Source of the DNA: Bacteroidales bacterium
Lineage (GTDB): Bacteria; Bacteroidota; Bacteroidia; Bacteroidales; UBA4417
Direction of reading: 5' to 3'
DNA length: 64,000 nt
Assembly: GCA_016707705.1 (NCBI GenBank)
Contig: JADJHD010000005.1
Span: 186,001 to 250,000, forward strand
Below are positions 1-9,570 of this stretch, in pieces; within the stretch, counting starts at the first letter, position 1; each line of letters opens with the position of its first letter. Both the position numbers and the translations under genes were made by a program. The notes under the pieces are model-generated. The model saw nothing but the letters and a program-made list of their open reading frames with translations. It had not been told where the DNA came from and searched no databases.

Positions 1-480
1 ATCGAGTACCAGAATTTCGTTTTTCCAAACCTGGTATACTTCTCCGGAGATTACTTCACCGATTTTATCCTTGTATTTTCTGTAGATATTATCTTTTTCA
101 TATTCCTGAACCTTGGAAATGAGGTTTTGCCGTATAGCCAGGATTTCCCTGCGGCCGAAGTCACCCATTCGGATAGGTTCAACAACTTCTTCACCCACTT
201 CAAAGTCAGGTTCAATTTTTATGGCTTCCGAGTATGCAATCTGGAGACTTTCATCTTCCACGGAGCTGTCATCTACGATTGCGCGGTTACGCCAGATTTC
301 AAGGTCACCCTTGTCAACGTTAACGATGATATCGATATTCTCATCGGTACCGTATTTCTTGATAAGCATATGTCTGAAAACATCTTCAAGGATACGCATT
401 AAGGTTTCGCGTTCGATGTTTTTGAACTCCTTGAATTCGGTGAAGGTTTCAACCAGATTGATGTGTTCCATTTCTCCCAT
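1..480 (-). CDS. nusA: Transcription termination/antitermination factor NusA (N-terminal part, runs off the window)
   Basis: The reverse strand from 480 reads through to base 1 without a stop (160 codons) and begins MGEMEHINLVETF. The translation contains the NusA N-terminal domain pattern: an early region with RETLMRILEDVF, then VNVDKGDLEIWRNRAIV, then RMGDFGRREILAIRQNL, followed by the start of the S1 domain (GEVISGEVYQVW). NusA binds RNA polymerase and nascent RNA to control pausing, termination and antitermination. It lies 18 bases downstream of rimP on the same strand, which is the usual rimP-nusA(-infB) order. An ATG three codons later is an alternative start. The C-terminal KH domains are outside the window. 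Confidence 0.93.
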   Translation of the reverse strand, partial: MGEMEHINLVETFTEFKEFKNIERETLMRILEDVFRHMLIKKYGTDENIDIIVNVDKGDLEIWRNRAIVDDSSVEDESLQIAYSEAIKIEPDFEVGEEVVEPIRMGDFGRREILAIRQNLISKVQEYEKDNIYRKYKDKIGEVISGEVYQVWKNEILVLD

Positions 481-498
481 GGCGGTAGGAATTTGGTG

Positions 499-945
499 TT
501 AAAATTTAATGATTTCCTTTGTTTCTTTAATTTCACTGTAAGCTAAGCGATGTTTGTTCTCAGTAACTACTTTCTTGACCTTAGTTACTTCAAGCACTTC
601 GAACGCTTCGTTATCGGCAGCAACCAGTTTTCCTGATATCTTGCTTCCATCTGCCAGCAAAACTGCTACATCGCGGCCAATGTTTTTCACATATTGCCTG
701 ACCAATCTGTAAGGCTGATCAAGTCCGGCAGATGAAACGTTGAGTTCAAAATCTTCTTCATCCCTGTCGAGCTGTTGCTCTATATGCCTGCTGAGGCTAA
801 CGCAATGCTCTATCAGGACAGATGTATCGCTGTCGATAAAAACCAGAATTCTGTTTCCGGATTTAATCAACAATTCTACCAGGAATCTGTCAGACCCCTG
901 CAGGTGTTCTTCAATCAATCCTTTGATTAAGCTTTCGCTGATCAT
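499..945 (-). CDS. rimP: Ribosome maturation factor RimP
   Basis: A 148-residue protein of normal RimP length. The central motif VSSAGLDQPYRLVRQYVKNIGRDVAV corresponds to the conserved SSPGLDRPL...YQRFxGRxV segment of the family, here with SAGLDQP. The C-terminal part holds the SH3-like domain (ADGSKISGKLVAADNEAFEV). RimP binds the free 30S subunit and assists its late maturation. It is immediately upstream of nusA on the same strand, the standard bacterial operon start. The variable central motif is normal for Bacteroidota. Confidence 0.93.
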   Translation of the reverse strand: MISESLIKGLIEEHLQGSDRFLVELLIKSGNRILVFIDSDTSVLIEHCVSLSRHIEQQLDRDEEDFELNVSSAGLDQPYRLVRQYVKNIGRDVAVLLADGSKISGKLVAADNEAFEVLEVTKVKKVVTENKHRLAYSEIKETKEIIKF

Positions 946-1255
946 GTGGTGTTATTTTTGTCAATCAATTCATTTGTTGCTAAGAATCCATGAAATTACT
1001 AAAAATCAGGGATAATGAGCGGGTAATAAAAGAGGGGACACTAGTCCCCCCGAAAATCGTTCCCGCCAGCTTTTGCAAGTATAGTCGGTCCGATTCTGCT
1101 TAACTATAACAAGTTAAGCAATCGCAAGTGCAGTTCATTTTACGCCATTAAAAACAGATCAACGGCTTAAAATGGTTAATTTTTTCAGGCTTAGCCTGTG
1201 ATCCCTGGCTGGAATGTTTGTTGTAATTCTATTATAATCAACCAGTTATCAGAAG

Positions 1256-1326
1256 TTGTCCCACCAGGACTCGAACCTAGACCGAGAGAACCAAAATCTC
1301 TTGTGCTGCCATTACACCATAGGACA
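1256..1326 (-). tRNA. tRNA-Gln (anticodon TTG)
   Basis: Read on the reverse strand, a 7-bp acceptor stem TGTCCTA/TGGGACA encloses a D-arm with GGTGTAATGGCA, an anticodon stem AGAGA/TCTCT with the loop TTTTGGT (anticodon TTG, reading CAA), and a T-arm with the GGTTCGAGTCC signature. Total length is 71 bases, with the 3' CCA not encoded. The T-loop TTCGAGT and the discriminator A are normal. It stands alone between rimP and the DUF2723 gene. Confidence 0.95.
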
Positions 1327-1344
1327 ATTTCCCAAACGGGAGTG

Positions 1345-1373
1345 CAAAATTAGACATTTTTTAGGAAATCAAA
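1345..1373 (-). promoter_or_regulatory. Promoter of tRNA-Gln
   Basis: On the reverse strand a TTTG (-33-like, 1370-1373) is followed after 17 bases by TAATTTTG (1345-1352), a full match to the Bacteroidota -7 consensus TAnnTTTG. Transcription would start roughly 10 bases before the mature tRNA 5' end at 1326. Confidence 0.55.
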
Positions 1374-1602
1374 AACTGCAACCTCAAAAATGATTCATAA
1401 TGAGGCAAAAAGATTGAAATATTGAATTAAAAATTTATGAAATGCCTAAGGTTTCAAGTGGATAAATAGCTTGATTTCAATGTAAAGTACCTTTTGCTTT
1501 TTTCATAAGAATTGCTAAAATGGAATTAGGGAAGGATAATGTTGTTAGATTTTGGTTAATTTCGTCGCACAATTCAATTTTCTAGATTTAAAATCCTTAT
1601 TC

Positions 1603-4600
1603 ATGGAAAAATTCAGGCGACTGAACAACATTATCGGTTGGATCGTTTTTGGCATTTCAGCCTTCGTGTATTTCTCCACAATAGAGCCTACTGCAAGTTG
1701 GTGGGATTGTGGTGAGTATATATCCACCGCATTTAAATTGCAGGTTGGTCATCCTCCCGGAGCTCCTCTTTTTCAAATCATCGGACGCTTCTTCTCATTA
1801 TTTGCGTTTGGGGATTTAAGCAAGGTTGCAATGATGGTGAATCTAATGTCTGCCTTATGCAGCGCATTTACCATTTTGTTCCTGTTCTGGACGATTACCA
1901 TGCTGGGACTTAAATTTATCAAGGAAAGTGAAATTACAACCGGTGAAACCATTGCCATTATCGGCAGCGGATTAGTTGGTGCCCTTGCATACACTTTTAG
2001 CGATTCATTCTGGTTTTCAGCTGTTGAGGGTGAAGTATATGCGATGTCATCTTTCTTTACCGCCATTGTTTTTTGGGCTATACTCAGGTGGGACCGTGCC
2101 TATGACAAGCCTCATTCACAGAGATGGATTATCCTGATTGCCTATCTTGTTGGGCTTTCAATCGGAGTCCACCTTCTTAATCTGCTTGCAATTCCTGCAA
2201 TCGCCCTTGTGTTTTATTACAGAAGAAGTGCAAATGTCAACTGGAAAGGTTTTGCCCTGACTCTTGGAGTTTCCTTCTTTATCCTTGCATTTATTATGTT
2301 CTGGATTATTCCATGGACTGTTAATCTTGCAGGAAAGTATGAAATAGCGTTTGTTAACGAATTAGGATTGCCTTTCAACACAGGAACAATTTTCTATTTT
2401 CTTGTACTTTTCGGACTACTTGGTTGGGGTATCAGGTTTACCTATCGTGAAACCCACAGCATCATTGAATATGTAATTGGTGTTGTCTTGCTGCTGCTGC
2501 TTTCCGTATTTTCCTGGATGAGTTTCCTTGGATTTATAGTAATTGTAGGAGGATATGCATGGTATAAATCAGGAAGTTCAACAGCTCAGTACCGCAGTCA
2601 GTTGCGAACTGTTGCCAATACTGCAATTCTGTCGATGCTTTTCATCCTGATCGGGTATTCATCATTCTTCATGCTTGTGATCAGAGCAAACGCAAACACT
2701 CCAATCAATGAAAACGATCCGAGCGATGCAGTTAGCTTATTGTCATATCTGAATCGTGAACAATATGGTACCTGGCCAACTGTTTATGGACAGTATTACG
2801 ACTCCCCGCTTGATCAGGAAAAACCATATACTGATGGAACACCTATATACATTAAGGATCTCAAGAATGGCAAGTATGTGATTACTGATGACAGGAAGAG
2901 GTCTATTCCCAATTATGACAAGCGTTTCAGTATGATTTTCCCCAGAATGTGGAGTAGTCAGAAGGAAAGCCATATACAATCATACAAGAGTTGGGGAAAG
3001 GTAAAGGGTATTCCAATTGAATATACAAACGATGAAGGCAAAACAGAAACCTTGTATAAGCCTACTTTTGTTGAGAATATGAGGTTCTTCCTGAACTATC
3101 AGGTTGGTCACATGTACATGCGCTACTTTATGTGGAATTTTGCCGGCAGGCAGAATGATATTGAAGGCCATGGGGGTATTCGATATGGAAACTGGATATC
3201 AGGGATTCCGTTTATTGATAATGCAAGGCTTGGTGATCAGAGCAATCTACCGGGAAGCATGACGAATCCTGCCAGGAACAAATTCTACATGCTGCCGCTG
3301 ATTCTTGGATTGGTTGGTTTCTACTTCCATTTTAAAAAGCAGTCAAAAGGTGCCTTAGTGGTGTTGCTTTTGTTCTTTATGACAGGACTTGCCATTGTAA
3401 TGTATCTGAATATTACACCTTATCAGCCCAGGGAGAGGGATTATGCCTTTGCCGGCTCATTCTATGCCTTCGCAATATGGATTGGCTTTGGTGTTCTGGC
3501 TCTTTGGGATATGCTGAAGAAATTTAATGAAAAGATATTGGCAATAGTAATTACTCTGGCTTGTCTTGTTCTGGTTCCTGGAATTATGGCCAAGGAAGGC
3601 TGGAATGACCATACCCGTGCCAATAAATATGCATGCAGGGATTTTGCTGTAAACTATCTTGAGTCCTGTGCTCCAAATGCCATCCTTATTACTAATGGTG
3701 ATAATGACACTTTCCCTCTTTGGTACGCTCAGGAGGTTGAAGGTATCAGGACTGACGTGAGAGTTGTTAACTTCATGCTTGCTTCTGGAGACTGGTATGT
3801 CCATCAGTTGATGAGGAAGATTTATGATTCAGATCCACTGCCGTTTACCTTAAGGTCAGATCAATATGACAAGGGGGTAAATGAGGTTGTAGCCTATACC
3901 AAGCAGCTGGATGAACGGGTGGAATTACAGGATATGATAAACTTTATTGCCAGTGATGATCCATCAACCAAGTATCAGGTGAGTGCGAATAAGAGCATAG
4001 CTGTTTTCCCTTCCAAGAAGGTAAAAATTACAGTGGACTCAGCCGGTATGATTAAGAATGGATTGGTGCCCAAATATTTGCAGGACAAGGTTCTTGGTTC
4101 TGTAGAATGGGATATCAAGTCGAACTACCTTTACAAGAATGACCTTATGCTGCTTGATTTCCTTGCAGCCAATCATTTCAAGCGTCCGATCTATTTTGCC
4201 AGTCCATCAAGTATCAGTGATGCAGTTGATGTGGACAAATACTGTTATCAGGATGGGTTTGTATATCGCTTCCTTCCTGTAGTGCAGGATGGAAAGGATT
4301 TCATTCAGGGGCTTGGAAGTGTCAATTCAGAAGCTTCCTATAATATCATGATGAATAAGTGCAAATGGGGGAACCTGGCCGATCCTAAGGTATATGTTGA
4401 TCGTGAAAGCTATCGCAATACCATGATACCCAAGCAGAATTTCGTCCGCTTAGGTCGCAAACTAGCTGCTGAAGGCAAGTATGATTCTGCAATTAAGGTA
4501 TGCGATTATGTACAGCAGATCTTCCCGGAAAACAAGGTTCACTTTGATATTTATATGAGCCAGTTTGTGGAGGTTTATTACCTGAGCAACGCATTTGACA

Positions 4601-4821
4601 AGGGGAATAAGCTCGCTAACAGACTTCTTGATATATATGAGCAGAATGCTGATTATATCACCTCCCTAAATCCGGAATTCAGGGGTAATTATGAAGAAGA
4701 CCTGAATCAGGCATTTGGCTTGTTTAACCTGATGAAGCAACTTGCACAGGAATACAACCAGCCTGCAATTGTCAATAGAGTTGACAAGTACATGAAAATG
4801 AGAACCGGGGGAATGAATTAG
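1603..4821 (+). CDS. DUF2723 membrane glycosyltransferase, TMEM260-like
   Basis: A protein of 1072 residues. The reading frame opens further upstream at 1552, but MEKFRRLNNIIGW at 1603 matches the usual family start, and a hydrophobic first helix follows directly. The signature WDCGEYISTAFKLQVGHPPG near residue 35 holds the acidic Asp and Glu of the first luminal/periplasmic loop of GT-C enzymes. About ten membrane helices follow, then a second signature YQPRERDYAFAGSFY and a soluble C-terminal half with helical, TPR-like repeats. DUF2723 proteins are the bacterial relatives of TMEM260, which is known in animals as a protein O-mannosyltransferase. Transfer of a sugar from a lipid donor to exported proteins is therefore the likely role, by inference. 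It is a single gene ended by a strong terminator. Confidence 0.85.
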   Translation: MEKFRRLNNIIGWIVFGISAFVYFSTIEPTASWWDCGEYISTAFKLQVGHPPGAPLFQIIGRFFSLFAFGDLSKVAMMVNLMSALCSAFTILFLFWTITMLGLKFIKESEITTGETIAIIGSGLVGALAYTFSDSFWFSAVEGEVYAMSSFFTAIVFWAILRWDRAYDKPHSQRWIILIAYLVGLSIGVHLLNLLAIPAIALVFYYRRSANVNWKGFALTLGVSFFILAFIMFWIIPWTVNLAGKYEIAFVNELGLPFNTGTIFYFLVLFGLLGWGIRFTYRETHSIIEYVIGVVLLLLLSVFSWMSFLGFIVIVGGYAWYKSGSSTAQYRSQLRTVANTAILSMLFILIGYSSFFMLVIRANANTPINENDPSDAVSLLSYLNREQYGTWPTVYGQYYDSPLDQEKPYTDGTPIYIKDLKNGKYVITDDRKRSIPNYDKRFSMIFPRMWSSQKESHIQSYKSWGKVKGIPIEYTNDEGKTETLYKPTFVENMRFFLNYQVGHMYMRYFMWNFAGRQNDIEGHGGIRYGNWISGIPFIDNARLGDQSNLPGSMTNPARNKFYMLPLILGLVGFYFHFKKQSKGALVVLLLFFMTGLAIVMYLNITPYQPRERDYAFAGSFYAFAIWIGFGVLALWDMLKKFNEKILAIVITLACLVLVPGIMAKEGWNDHTRANKYACRDFAVNYLESCAPNAILITNGDNDTFPLWYAQEVEGIRTDVRVVNFMLASGDWYVHQLMRKIYDSDPLPFTLRSDQYDKGVNEVVAYTKQLDERVELQDMINFIASDDPSTKYQVSANKSIAVFPSKKVKITVDSAGMIKNGLVPKYLQDKVLGSVEWDIKSNYLYKNDLMLLDFLAANHFKRPIYFASPSSISDAVDVDKYCYQDGFVYRFLPVVQDGKDFIQGLGSVNSEASYNIMMNKCKWGNLADPKVYVDRESYRNTMIPKQNFVRLGRKLAAEGKYDSAIKVCDYVQQIFPENKVHFDIYMSQFVEVYYLSNAFDKGNKLANRLLDIYEQNADYITSLNPEFRGNYEEDLNQAFGLFNLMKQLAQEYNQPAIVNRVDKYMKMRTGGMN

Positions 4822-4840
4822 TATTTCCCTGACCTGATAA

Positions 4841-4880
4841 AAAAGAAGGCTGTCAGTTTTGCTGGCAGCCTTCTTCTTTT
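4841..4880. terminator. Bidirectional terminator between the DUF2723 gene and lgt
   Basis: A 12-bp stem, GAAGGCTGTCAG (4845-4856) pairing with CTGGCAGCCTTC (4862-4873), has one G-T wobble and a 5-base loop. It is flanked by an A-tract on the left and a T-rich tract on the right, so it can serve the two convergent genes. Confidence 0.85.
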
Positions 4881-4949
4881 ATCTGTTATTTTGAAAATCT
4901 ATGCTGTTCGCAGAATCAGCAATAATTGTGATCATGGAGTTTAAGCTTT

Positions 4950-5741
4950 TTACTTTACCTCAGTATTGGACTTGCGGAAGATGATGTAAAGACCGGCAAG
5001 AACAAATGGGATTGATAATAATTGTCCCATATTCAGAGCCATTGAGCTTTCAAATGAGACCTGTGGTTCCTTGAGGAATTCGATGATAAACCTGACTGAA
5101 AACAATGATACAAGGAAAAATCCAAACAGATATCCTTCCCTTGGCTTTCCATCCTTCCTGTAGTAATAGGAAATCAGGTATGCAAAGATTACCAGATATG
5201 AAAGCGCTTCATAAATCTGTGTAGGGTGTTTGGGTAATGTTTCCCCGGCCCTCTCAAAAATAAAGCCCCAGGGGAGAGTGGTTACATTCCCGTATATTTC
5301 ACTGTTCATAAGATTCCCCATTCGAATGAAGAAACCGGAAAGGGCAACTACTATCACAATCCTGTCGAGCGTCCAGAAGTAGGTTCGCTTCTCGGAACGA
5401 GCAAAGAAATACAAGCCGAGCAGAATTCCAATTGCTGCTCCATGACTTGCCAGCCCACCTTCCCAGATTTTGAGGATATCCAGAGGATGAGCCAGATAGG
5501 ATGCAGGCTCATAAAAAAGTACATGTCCTAGCCTTGCTCCAATTACTGTGGCAATAAGCATATACATGCTCAGTTTATCAAGAACGGTATCTGCGATTTT
5601 TTCCTTCCTGAAAAAGCGTAGCATAATGAAGTATCCGACTGCAAAGGACATGGCGAAAAGCAATCCATACCATCTTACACTCAAAGAGCCTATATGGAAA
5701 ATCTGCGGATTCGCAGTCCAGGTGATGTAGTTTGAAATCAT
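4950..5741 (-). CDS. lgt: Prolipoprotein diacylglyceryl transferase
   Basis: A 263-residue, seven-helix membrane protein. Family motifs are in order: SVRWYGLLFAMSF near residue 22, IGARLGHVLFYEP near 90, GGLASHGAAIGILLG (equivalent of the HGG-G motif), FIRMGNLMNSEIYG (the Lgt signature), and KHPTQIYEA with the conserved HPTQ-YE. Lgt attaches diacylglycerol from phosphatidylglycerol to the lipobox cysteine of exported prolipoproteins, such as the SusD and small lipoproteins in this window. Length and motif order are normal. It lies 26 bases downstream of the glycosyltransferase gene at 5768 but has its own -7 box. Confidence 0.95.
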   Translation of the reverse strand: MISNYITWTANPQIFHIGSLSVRWYGLLFAMSFAVGYFIMLRFFRKEKIADTVLDKLSMYMLIATVIGARLGHVLFYEPASYLAHPLDILKIWEGGLASHGAAIGILLGLYFFARSEKRTYFWTLDRIVIVVALSGFFIRMGNLMNSEIYGNVTTLPWGFIFERAGETLPKHPTQIYEALSYLVIFAYLISYYYRKDGKPREGYLFGFFLVSLFSVRFIIEFLKEPQVSFESSMALNMGQLLSIPFVLAGLYIIFRKSNTEVK

Positions 5742-5758
5742 CGGTTTAAATATTTTGA

Positions 5759-5766
5759 CAAAAGTA
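5759..5766 (-). promoter_or_regulatory. Candidate -7 box for lgt
   Basis: TACTTTTG on the reverse strand, a full match to TAnnTTTG, lies 17 bases upstream of the lgt ATG and just beyond the upstream gene's stop. No clear -33 element was found. Confidence 0.35.
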
Positions 5767-5767
5767 A

Positions 5768-6871
5768 TCAGATTTCTGAAGTGCGGAGAAGCGAGCTTTT
5801 CAAAGATTCCATTCTGGTGGAAAGGATAGATTGCTTATTTCTGCTTTTGAATCCATTGAATGTCATCGCAATTGGTATATCTGTGTCGAGCTTCAGTTGA
5901 TTCTGCTCTATTGAATAGGCTATTCCTTGATTCTTAATCCTTTCTGCAAGATATTCCTGTTCAGTTTGTCCGGGTGTTGGAATGAGTAATGCTTTGCCAC
6001 CAACTCTGTCAAGGTCCATGATTGAAGAATATCCGGAGCGGCATATGATGATCTCTGACTGAGAAATCAATTCATTCAGCATTTTGGTATCAGCAAATGC
6101 TATTATCGAAAGATTGTTATCCTCCGATTGCCGGATTTTTTCATCTGGTTTCCCGGAGATAATTGTAGATTTTTTATTTAGCTGTGTTAATTGCCTGATG
6201 AGGATTGATTCAAGATTGCTCCTCTCAGGTTCCGGACCGGACAATATTGCAAGAATCTGGTTTTTTGTCCGGGAATCGTTCACTTTATCTAATCTGCTCA
6301 AGGGACCAATGTAACTAACGTTAGATGGTATTCTTTCGGGATGTGATAAGATTCCACCAAGGTTATCGTCACCTTCATAATCCGGTATCCAGCATTCATC
6401 GAAGCGCCTGATCAACAATTTATTAACCAGATTTATCGGGATCCCAATCCATTTTGCATTGGCAGGTGGCTGAATCTGAAGCTGGTGTAAAAGCAGGATG
6501 TTTTTTGTCTTTTTGTTGATTATTCCATAGCGGTTGTCAGAAATTATCAGGTCAATTTTTTGTACTTTTACTATTCTTGAAAGTATATAGTTTTCATATA
6601 AAGTATAGAATATAAAAGATGGAATCAATCCCAGCATTTTCCCGGTCATGTTTCCTGATTTAGAATAGGTTGGAGAGAATCCCCTGATGCTGAACCTTTC
6701 AAGTTCAGGGAATTCCCGAGCCAGTAATTCCAGTGAGTTGCCTTGTCCCGCGATGGATACTTTGAATCCCTGAGAAAGCAACTCCTGAATCAAGGGAACA
6801 CATCTGCTTGCATGTCCCAGTCCCCAGTCTAGCGGGCAAACAAGTGCATGAAGCTGATGTCTTGATTTCAT
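5768..6871 (-). CDS. MurG/GT28-like glycosyltransferase
   Basis: A protein of 367 residues from the preferred start at 6871 (MKSRHQLHALVCPLDWGLGHASR). The frame opens eight codons earlier at 6895. The N-terminal WGLGHASRCVPL is the G-GH-SR loop found in MurG-like and related GT-B enzymes. The C-terminal half carries IICRSGYSSIMDLDRVGG and LIPTPGQTEQEYLAERI, the nucleotide-sugar-binding part of GT28 proteins. A cytoplasmic or membrane-associated transfer of a nucleotide-activated sugar is inferred; the acceptor is unknown. It diverges from dprA, and choosing the inner starts for both genes leaves about 80 bases between them. Confidence 0.75.
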   Translation of the reverse strand: MKSRHQLHALVCPLDWGLGHASRCVPLIQELLSQGFKVSIAGQGNSLELLAREFPELERFSIRGFSPTYSKSGNMTGKMLGLIPSFIFYTLYENYILSRIVKVQKIDLIISDNRYGIINKKTKNILLLHQLQIQPPANAKWIGIPINLVNKLLIRRFDECWIPDYEGDDNLGGILSHPERIPSNVSYIGPLSRLDKVNDSRTKNQILAILSGPEPERSNLESILIRQLTQLNKKSTIISGKPDEKIRQSEDNNLSIIAFADTKMLNELISQSEIIICRSGYSSIMDLDRVGGKALLIPTPGQTEQEYLAERIKNQGIAYSIEQNQLKLDTDIPIAMTFNGFKSRNKQSILSTRMESLKSSLLRTSEI

Positions 6872-6952
6872 GGGAATCTTACCAATATGAGTCAAATCTA
6901 CTCAAAAAACCAATGCAGGCATGTGATTTCCCAACCTCAAAAGCAGAGTATT

Positions 6953-8050
6953 ATGGAAGATCTGATCTATAAAATTGCCATCACCCTGATACCGGGGGTT
7001 GGATGCATCAACGGGAAGAACCTGATTTCATATTGCGGGGGCGTTAGTGCTGTTTTCAGGGAAAAGAGGCGGTCGCTGATGAAGATACCGGGGATTGGGG
7101 AACAAACTGTAAATGCCGTACTCAATCAGATGGTTTTGGGAAGGGCAGAGGCAGAAATGCTCTTTATTGAAAAGTATGGAATTACGCCATTCTTTTACCT
7201 TGATGAAGGGTACCCACTTAGGTTGAAGCAATGCCTGGATAGTCCGCTGATTCTATATTTCAAAGGAACTGGGCACCTCAATATGCCCAGAATTGTAGCC
7301 TTGGTTGGAACCAGGAGTTCAACTGAGTATGGCAGGGAAATGTGCAATAAATTAATCGAGGGGTTAAAGTCAATTGATATCTCCATTATCAGTGGACTGG
7401 CATATGGAATTGACACCTGGGCTCATCGTGCATCTCTGGAACATGGTTTGCATACTGTAGGAGTTTTAGGACACAGTCTCGACAGGATATATCCTTATGC
7501 CAACAGATCCCTGGCGGAAAAGATGCTTACCCACGGAGGTGTTGTATCGGAGTTCATAAGCGGAACCAAGCCTGACCGGGAAAACTTCCCCATGAGGAAT
7601 CGAATAATTGCAGGAATGGCTGATGCGGTGGTGGTGGTGGAAGCTGGAAATAAGGGAGGCGCATTAATAACGGCTGAAATTGCCAATTCCTATAACCGCG
7701 ATGTGTTTGCAATTCCGGGAAGGGTAGGGGACAGTAAATCGGAAGGTTGCAATAACCTGATCCGGAGTAACAGGGCTGCCTTGATTCAGTCGGCTGAAGA
7801 TTTGATGTATATGCTGGATTGGTCTTCCTCTAAGGAAACTCAGAAACTGGTTCAGGCTAAACTATTTCCGGTACTCAAGCCTGATGAAGAGAAATTGTTT
7901 AACATCTTAAGTGAAGCCGGTGATCTGGATGTGGATACTTTGCTTATCAAGTCAGGTCTTAAACCCACTCAGGCTGCAAATGCGCTTTTGGGACTTGAAT
8001 TCGAGAATCTTATCAAATGCATGCCGGGGAAGATTTATCGTGTTATTTGA
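6953..8050 (+). CDS. dprA: DNA-processing protein DprA
   Basis: A protein of 365 residues from ATG 6953 (MEDLIYKIAITLIPGVG), the usual family start. The frame is open from 6887, but those 22 residues are not family-like. An N-terminal helix-hairpin-helix region (PGIGEQTVNAVL) is followed by the Rossmann DprA core with LVGTRSSTEYGREM, ISGLAYGIDTWAHRAS, GHSLDRIYP and FPMRNRIIAGMADAVVVVEAG, then the GALITAEIA loop. A C-terminal winged-helix domain (about residues 300-365) completes the protein. DprA binds incoming single-stranded DNA and loads RecA during natural transformation. No other com genes are close, although cinA is in the window. Confidence 0.93.
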   Translation: MEDLIYKIAITLIPGVGCINGKNLISYCGGVSAVFREKRRSLMKIPGIGEQTVNAVLNQMVLGRAEAEMLFIEKYGITPFFYLDEGYPLRLKQCLDSPLILYFKGTGHLNMPRIVALVGTRSSTEYGREMCNKLIEGLKSIDISIISGLAYGIDTWAHRASLEHGLHTVGVLGHSLDRIYPYANRSLAEKMLTHGGVVSEFISGTKPDRENFPMRNRIIAGMADAVVVVEAGNKGGALITAEIANSYNRDVFAIPGRVGDSKSEGCNNLIRSNRAALIQSAEDLMYMLDWSSSKETQKLVQAKLFPVLKPDEEKLFNILSEAGDLDVDTLLIKSGLKPTQAANALLGLEFENLIKCMPGKIYRVI

Positions 8051-8174
8051 TGCAATAAACCCTCTCTTAAGTTCATGTAAGCATCGTCTTAACAGATGCT
8101 TCTGATATTTGAGTATTTTTACATCATTATTATTCTCAGAAGTCAATTGGAAGTAATTTAATTCATCAACGAGG

Positions 8175-9107
8175 TTGAAAGGAATAGTTGTCAAGTCGAC
8201 AGGGAGCTGGGTCACGGTTAGAAGTGAAAGAGGCCAGAAAGTGGAATGCCGGTTAAAGGGGCAATTCCGGATTCATGGTATCCGCACCACCAATCCTGTT
8301 GCCGTTGGTGATTATGTTGAGTTTGAGATAACTGAAGACGGTCCTGTTGGTGTTATCTATGAAATACACGAACGGCATAATTATCTTATCCGCAAGGCTA
8401 CCAATCTGTCAAAGTCAGCTCACATCATTGCATCCAACATCGACAGGCTTTATGTGGTGGCGAGCATTGAGCAGCCACGAACCTCCAGCGGCTTTATTGA
8501 CAGGGTGCTTGTTACAGCTGAAGCCTACCATATTCCTGCCACAGTCGTGTTTAACAAGATAGACCTCTATTCGGAAAAATCAATCATCTTGCTTGATCAT
8601 TTCCGTAATTTGTACTTGGGTTTGGGTTATGGTTTTGCAACAGTTTCTGCCTTGAAAGGTGATGGAATTGAAGCTCTCAGAGATGATCTTGAGGGCAAGG
8701 TGAACCTGTTTACCGGTCATTCAGGAGTGGGTAAGTCTGCACTTATCAATAGTCTTGAGCCTGCATTGGATGTGAGGACAGGTGAGATATCCAACTATCA
8801 CAACAAGGGAATGCATACAACTACATTTGCCGAGATGTTCATTCTTGAGAATGGAGGTTATATTATTGATACACCCGGAATCAAGGAGTTTGGACTGGTT
8901 CATTTTGAAAGCAAGGAGGTTGCAGAACGTTTCCCTGAATTCAGGGAGCTCTTGCCTTTATGCAAATATGCCAATTGCACTCATTTGCATGAGCCTGGTT
9001 GTGCAGTTAAGCAAGCTTTGGGCGATGGCAGAATCGATAAGGGGAGATATCAGAATTATCTCGGGATACTGAATGATGAAAATCTGGATCAGGTTGAATA
9101 CCAGTAA
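8175..9107 (+). CDS. rsgA: Small ribosomal subunit biogenesis GTPase RsgA
   Basis: A 310-residue circularly permuted GTPase. The start codon is TTG at 8175: the family start KGIVVKSTGSW follows at once, and AACGAGG lies just upstream as a plausible binding site. An N-terminal OB fold is followed by G4 (FNKID), G1 (GHSGVGKSALIN) and G3 (DTPGIKEFGL), in the permuted order typical of RsgA. The C-terminal zinc-binding element has C-x5-C-x-H-x5-C spacing (LCKYANCTHLHEPGC). RsgA promotes 30S maturation by releasing assembly factors. It is followed two bases later by dtd. Confidence 0.95.
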   Translation: MKGIVVKSTGSWVTVRSERGQKVECRLKGQFRIHGIRTTNPVAVGDYVEFEITEDGPVGVIYEIHERHNYLIRKATNLSKSAHIIASNIDRLYVVASIEQPRTSSGFIDRVLVTAEAYHIPATVVFNKIDLYSEKSIILLDHFRNLYLGLGYGFATVSALKGDGIEALRDDLEGKVNLFTGHSGVGKSALINSLEPALDVRTGEISNYHNKGMHTTTFAEMFILENGGYIIDTPGIKEFGLVHFESKEVAERFPEFRELLPLCKYANCTHLHEPGCAVKQALGDGRIDKGRYQNYLGILNDENLDQVEYQ

Positions 9108-9109
9108 TT

Positions 9110-9562
9110 ATGAGAACTGTAATACAAAGAGTTAAACAATGTGATTTACTGATTGAGCAATCAGTTTACAGTAAAATTGGAAATGGGTTATTGGTTTTAT
9201 TGGGAATTGAAGAATCAGATAGTATTGAAGATATCGAGTGGCTTGTTGGTAAAATCAGCCGACTAAGGGTTTTTCCGGATTCCGAAGGGGTTATGAATCT
9301 TTCGTTAGAAGAGGCCGGTGGGGCTGTTATGATTGTAAGTCAGTTTACCTTGCATGCCAGTACAAAAAAAGGGAATAGGCCTTCCTATATCCGGGCGGCA
9401 AGACCTGAAACCGCAATTCCATTGTATGAATCCTTTATATCTGTCATGGAAATAGCACTTGGGAAAAAAGTTGCCACCGGTGTTTTTGGTGCGCATATGG
9501 AAATTTCCCTGATAAATGATGGTCCGGTAACCATATTCATGGATACCAAAAACAAGGAATAG
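9110..9562 (+). CDS. dtd: D-aminoacyl-tRNA deacylase
   Basis: A protein of 150 residues, normal length. It carries the two signatures of Dtd: SQFTLHASTKKGNRPS (SQFTL motif with the catalytic Thr) and LINDGPVTIFMD (the cross-subunit Gly-Pro motif). Dtd hydrolyses D-amino acids from mischarged tRNA and so proofreads chirality in the cytoplasm. It starts two bases after the rsgA stop and is almost certainly co-transcribed with it. Confidence 0.95.
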   Translation: MRTVIQRVKQCDLLIEQSVYSKIGNGLLVLLGIEESDSIEDIEWLVGKISRLRVFPDSEGVMNLSLEEAGGAVMIVSQFTLHASTKKGNRPSYIRAARPETAIPLYESFISVMEIALGKKVATGVFGAHMEISLINDGPVTIFMDTKNKE

Positions 9563-9570
9563 AAAAGCTT

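Noticed and set aside
1034..1049. Hairpin GGGGAC-ACTA-GTCCCC upstream of rimP
   Set aside because: Short and without a T-tract or conserved context; not enough for a terminator or riboswitch.
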